Source: Mya arenaria (taxonomy: Eukaryota; Mollusca; Bivalvia; Myida; Myidae). From it: a stretch of DNA of 64,000 bases. Below are positions 60,436 through 64,000 of the stretch, in pieces. The stretch lies in assembly GCF_026914265.1 (NCBI RefSeq), contig NC_069135.1, positions 3,861,001-3,925,000 of the forward strand, in the 5' to 3' direction. The stretch's first letter is position 1, and each line of letters begins with the position of its first letter. A model generated the notes under the pieces. That model saw nothing but the letters and a program-made list of their open reading frames with translations. It was not told the origin of the DNA and did not search any database. Both the position numbers and the translations under genes were made by a program.

Positions 60436-60880
60436 CGTAAACTCTTAATGATTAACAGTGGGCGTAGTTAACGAGCCCCTCTTACTCATTACGCTTTTGT
60501 TTCAGGGCATGTTACTGACTCAAAACACAACCTAATTGTCAACGCAGAATCTGACACAGGGAGTGTGTATCAGGTGGTTAGCAGTAGGTGGACTTCCAAA
60601 AACCCGCGAAAATACGAATTCTTAATAATTAAGTCTAGTACGTTATGATTTGCTGTGTAAAAGTTAGATGACATGCATTAAAATCTTAATGATTAAGAAT
60701 AGGCGGAGTGAGCGTAGCAAACGAGCCCTTCTTAATCATTAAGATTTTAATTCGGAATACTTAGACTACAACCTCATTAGTTGATACATTGTCAACGCAA
60801 AATCTGACCCAGAGATTGTCTATTGGATGAGAGACAGTTTTAAACACCCGAGAAAGTTGAAATTATTGATGATTAAGCCT
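60436..60880. repeat. Two copies of a ~230-bp repeat, one with a perfect hairpin
   Basis: Copies begin near 60436 and 60676 and share TTGTCAACGCA.AATCTGAC, ACGAGCCC and CTTAATGATTAA blocks. The second has perfect 23-bp arms (60677-60699 and 60729-60751) around a 29-base loop. Confidence 0.75.
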
Positions 60881-60892
60881 TGTATTATGTGC

Positions 60893-61226
60893 AATTTCAT
60901 TGGCTGCTAATGTAGGTTGTATTCTAACTTCAATTTCATTGGCTGTAAATGCAAGTTGTATTCTAACTTCAATTTCATTGGCTGTAAATGTAGGTTGTAT
61001 TATAACTTCAACTTCATTGGCTGTAAATGCAAGTTGTATTCTAACTTCAATTTCATTGGCTGTAAATGTAGGTTGTATTCTAACTTCAATTTCATTGGCT
61101 GTAAAAGTAGGTTGTATTCTAACTTCAATTTCATTGGCTGTAAATGTAGGTTGTATTCTAACTTCCATTTCATTGGCTGTAAATGTAGGTCGTATTCTTA
61201 CTGCAATTTCATTGGCTGAAAATGTA
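60893..61226. repeat. 39-bp tandem repeat array containing inverted CCAAT boxes
   Basis: Nine units of AATTTCATTGGCTGTAAATG, TAGGTTGTATTCTAACTTC. Each unit has ATTGGCTG, a CCAAT box on the minus strand. The unit length is a multiple of three, giving spurious frames on both strands. Confidence 0.93.
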
Positions 61227-64000
61227 ATAATGCTAGTTATACACTATATACCTCGTGTGTTTCTATATTATAATCAGTTCTCAATTTTGCCCTTTAAATG
61301 TTATATCAAGTTTCTGTCCGACTTAATATTACAAGTTTAGCAATGACGGACTGCAATATAATTCCTAATTAGATTCATACGCGTATTAGCCTGTGCATCA
61401 GATATCTCTCAATGGAGAAGGTAAAATGACCATTCTTTCACATTTCAGAAAGTTGACACCTCCATAAATCTATCTACCCGAATAGCAAAGGTAAGTCCTA
61501 AAATAATTATGATCTTTACTCGATGGCGTGAAGTGTACAATTTCATACGGTTTAAACTATATTTGTATTATTGACAATAAGTAAATTAGTCGCTTCAAAA
61601 CGTCGAAATGTCTTCAAATGAACCACACCCTGGTTAATTCAATTCATTATTTCTGATATCTCTGTTAAAATGGCATATTTATCTGGTAAATACTCTTCAA
61701 TTATGTTTGTCCATTTTACTGCCATGTGATTTTACAAAGGAAAACCGCCGTAATTATATTCCATTATAACAGATGAAAGTTATCTTTTAACGGGTATTTC
61801 TCAAATTAGGGTTTTACGTAGGTCAGAGCAATTAAAAGATAACAAATCAAATGTGAAGGAAATGAAACTGTTTTCTGTTAGCTAATGAGTACTAAGGTAT
61901 TTGAAATAAATCTAAATATTTGTAAACAAAAGTGAAATACAACCACGCAATAACCTAAGGCCATTGAAAAAGTAACAGTCCTACTTATCATATTGCAAGC
62001 AATTGTGAGGATCAGAATTAATTTTCTTCGACACGCGAATGTGCCTTTAACATTTAACGTATCCTTCAGTTGATCATAATCGCCAAAATACACAATGTTT
62101 GGAAATTTACGATGTGTCTTTATCTAATTATGTTTTCAATGGATAAAATTACATCAATGTTACATCGATCCTAGCCCAACTTATGGCACAATTTATCAAA
62201 ATGGGCGATGGTCGGGTTAAATATTTAATTACATTAATATAATAAAAGTGCATTAGAGCCGTTTTATATATCTTATTAACATCAGAACAGCCATGACGCA
62301 TTTAAATAGTCAGCACTATTAAAGAAATTGATTTAAATGTGAACCATGATGTAATTGCTTTTATCTGCGTTAAAGGGACTCATTCATGTTTTGGAAATTG
62401 CAGTTTATAAGAAAAAAATAGTTCGCTTTTCTTCAAATCGTTTGAACTGTTAAATCAAGTTAGTGATATCATGCAACCTTCAAGAAAAGTTGTCGTATGT
62501 TCAAATCTGCTATGTTGAAGACCGCCAGTATTGAGATATTCCGCTTCAGGCAGGCAGAATTTATGCAGAAACGTAACCTTATTTTAACTAAATACCTATA
62601 CATTGATGCATCAACTTTCTCTTGGTTGTATCATTTATTCACGTACCAAAGGGCAAAAAACAATCGTTTTGGTGCAAAAAGGTGATAAGTCCCTTGAAGC
62701 ACTGATAAAATAAAGTATGTCAGACCGTTTCTTCTTCATCAATTAATACATTAATTAATTAGGTTTAAGTAAGAATACGATATAATGGACTGATAGACAT
62801 TTGTTGTTGCAAACACTGAAGTAATAGCCATTAATCAACGCTTTAATTGATTTAAAATGGAAAAACAACCAGTAACAGTGAACAAGCAAATTGTGACACA
62901 TTTCAAACACATTACGAAACACATGCGTGCGCACATACGCAAGAACAGACGTTTACATTAATCATATAAACTGTTTTAAATGAAATTAAACCACTTCGAA
63001 ACTACAACTTATCAGAACTTGAACATTTCCAATTAATAACAAGACTCATGTAAGCAAAATAAGTGATCCTTCTGATGTCAAAAATAGACTTATTATACCG
63101 CGATCACTACCCAAAAGCATTCTAATTTAATACATATTTACATACTATGTTAAACCATGGTCAGGATTTTTTTCCATTTTAATCTAACAAAGGGGAATCC
63201 AAAAATTAAAACCGCTAAATATTATATACTACAGTCACTCATTCCAATGATTAATTTCTTAAAGTAAATCCACAAAGGAATAAAAGTTATTGTTTACAAT
63301 CTCGTTGAGATGATTATCCTGTTAAATATTATCGGCGGCTTCTTTAATCTTGTTACAATAAAACGATTAAAAGGTCTACAATTGAAATTCAGTGAGCGCT
63401 AATCACCAATGGAATTCTTTGCGCGTTTGTCATAGTTAAAGATTGTCTCACGCCACAGGGGCGGGTAGAGGAATCGCCGTAAGAGGGGGGGGGGGGCGGG
63501 GGTGACTTAGGGAAATTTCCAGTGACCGGATCTTAGATTATTTTGCTTTGGATTCTTTAAAGAAAACTTTGAGTTTGGTAGCTACCTGTGAAGAGTCCAA
63601 GGCAACTTCTATTTTAGTTTCCGTGTTGTATCGGCTTGGCGGAATGTCGTCGCCTTCGTTGTATATTCTCTATCAACCACTGGGCCGGTATTCAATATTG
63701 GTCTTAATTGGATTTAAGAACGATGTAGCTAATCGGATCACTTGTTATTAATAACTGACCAATAGTGTGAGTTAACTCAATGATGTTTTACCGTAATATA
63801 AACTTAATTTGTAAATTGAATATCACCCCAGGGAAGCATATAATAAGACAATGTTCATGGCATCCGAATCAACTAGCGATATACAGAACACTATTGCGTT
63901 TTGCAAACTGTGGTGTGACCAACAGAAACCAAATGTCAAAACAAACAAAACAAAAACACTACTGTTCATATTAACTCAGAATGTCATACTCCTAGAGCGG
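61227..64000. other. Intergenic stretch without recognisable genes
   Basis: No conserved coding pattern; a G-run lies at 63485-63500. Confidence 0.4.

Noticed and set aside
60863..61340. Repetitive frames of 100-146 codons on both strands
   Set aside because: Translation of the 39-bp array.

Overview
The window looks like nuclear DNA of a mollusc, most likely a bivalve. It is AT-rich with short exons and long introns. It has a tRNA-derived SINE whose body resembles the molluscan 'Meta' SINEs, CR1-like LINE remains, several repeats familiar from bivalve introns, and no bacterial-style gene packing. This placement is inference from gene and repeat style, not from a search.

Only two conserved host genes are recognisable, and they are divergent. 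On the minus strand (positions 1-9663) lie the first five coding exons of a ubiquitin-specific protease of the USP4/USP15/USP11 group (DUSP and UBL regions); the gene continues past position 1. Its 6.9 kb first intron holds a complete pogo-type DNA transposon (3876-9247, TA target duplication, 25 bp terminal inverted repeats). The element carries a decayed DDE transposase with a C-terminal PHD-like finger and a second ORF resembling a HIRAN domain. On the plus strand (15377-25881) lies a complete five-exon gene for ribosomal protein eL20 (RPL18A, 176 aa). Its fourth intron contains four 124-nt copies of an H/ACA snoRNA-like unit and a 50-bp minisatellite. Between the two genes sits a minus-strand CR1-like LINE (about 12079-15200) whose long ORF has one premature stop.

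From about 26 kb onward I see no confident host gene. The main item is a second autonomous DNA transposon (30814-35749) with 34-bp terminal inverted repeats starting GACCGCCGGCC, flanked by ATAT. It encodes an eight-exon, 622-residue protein that is intact apart from one base missing in a T run. The protein belongs to a metazoan family with an ADNCGGQNKN motif that I recall as DUF7869-like. A 241-bp SINE with a perfect 12-bp target duplication sits in one of its introns, and the whole element is inserted in an AT-rich degenerate tandem repeat.

The region 39-61 kb is dominated by unrelated tandem arrays with units of 42, 30, 55, 29, 46 and 39 bp. Interspersed are decayed LINE tails (27.5, 45-46, 50.3 and 52.3 kb), long palindromes (28.1 and 43.9 kb), a MITE-like inverted-repeat element (57.1 kb) and several local duplications. 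Long open frames inside the arrays arise because the units lack stop codons, and they are not annotated as genes.
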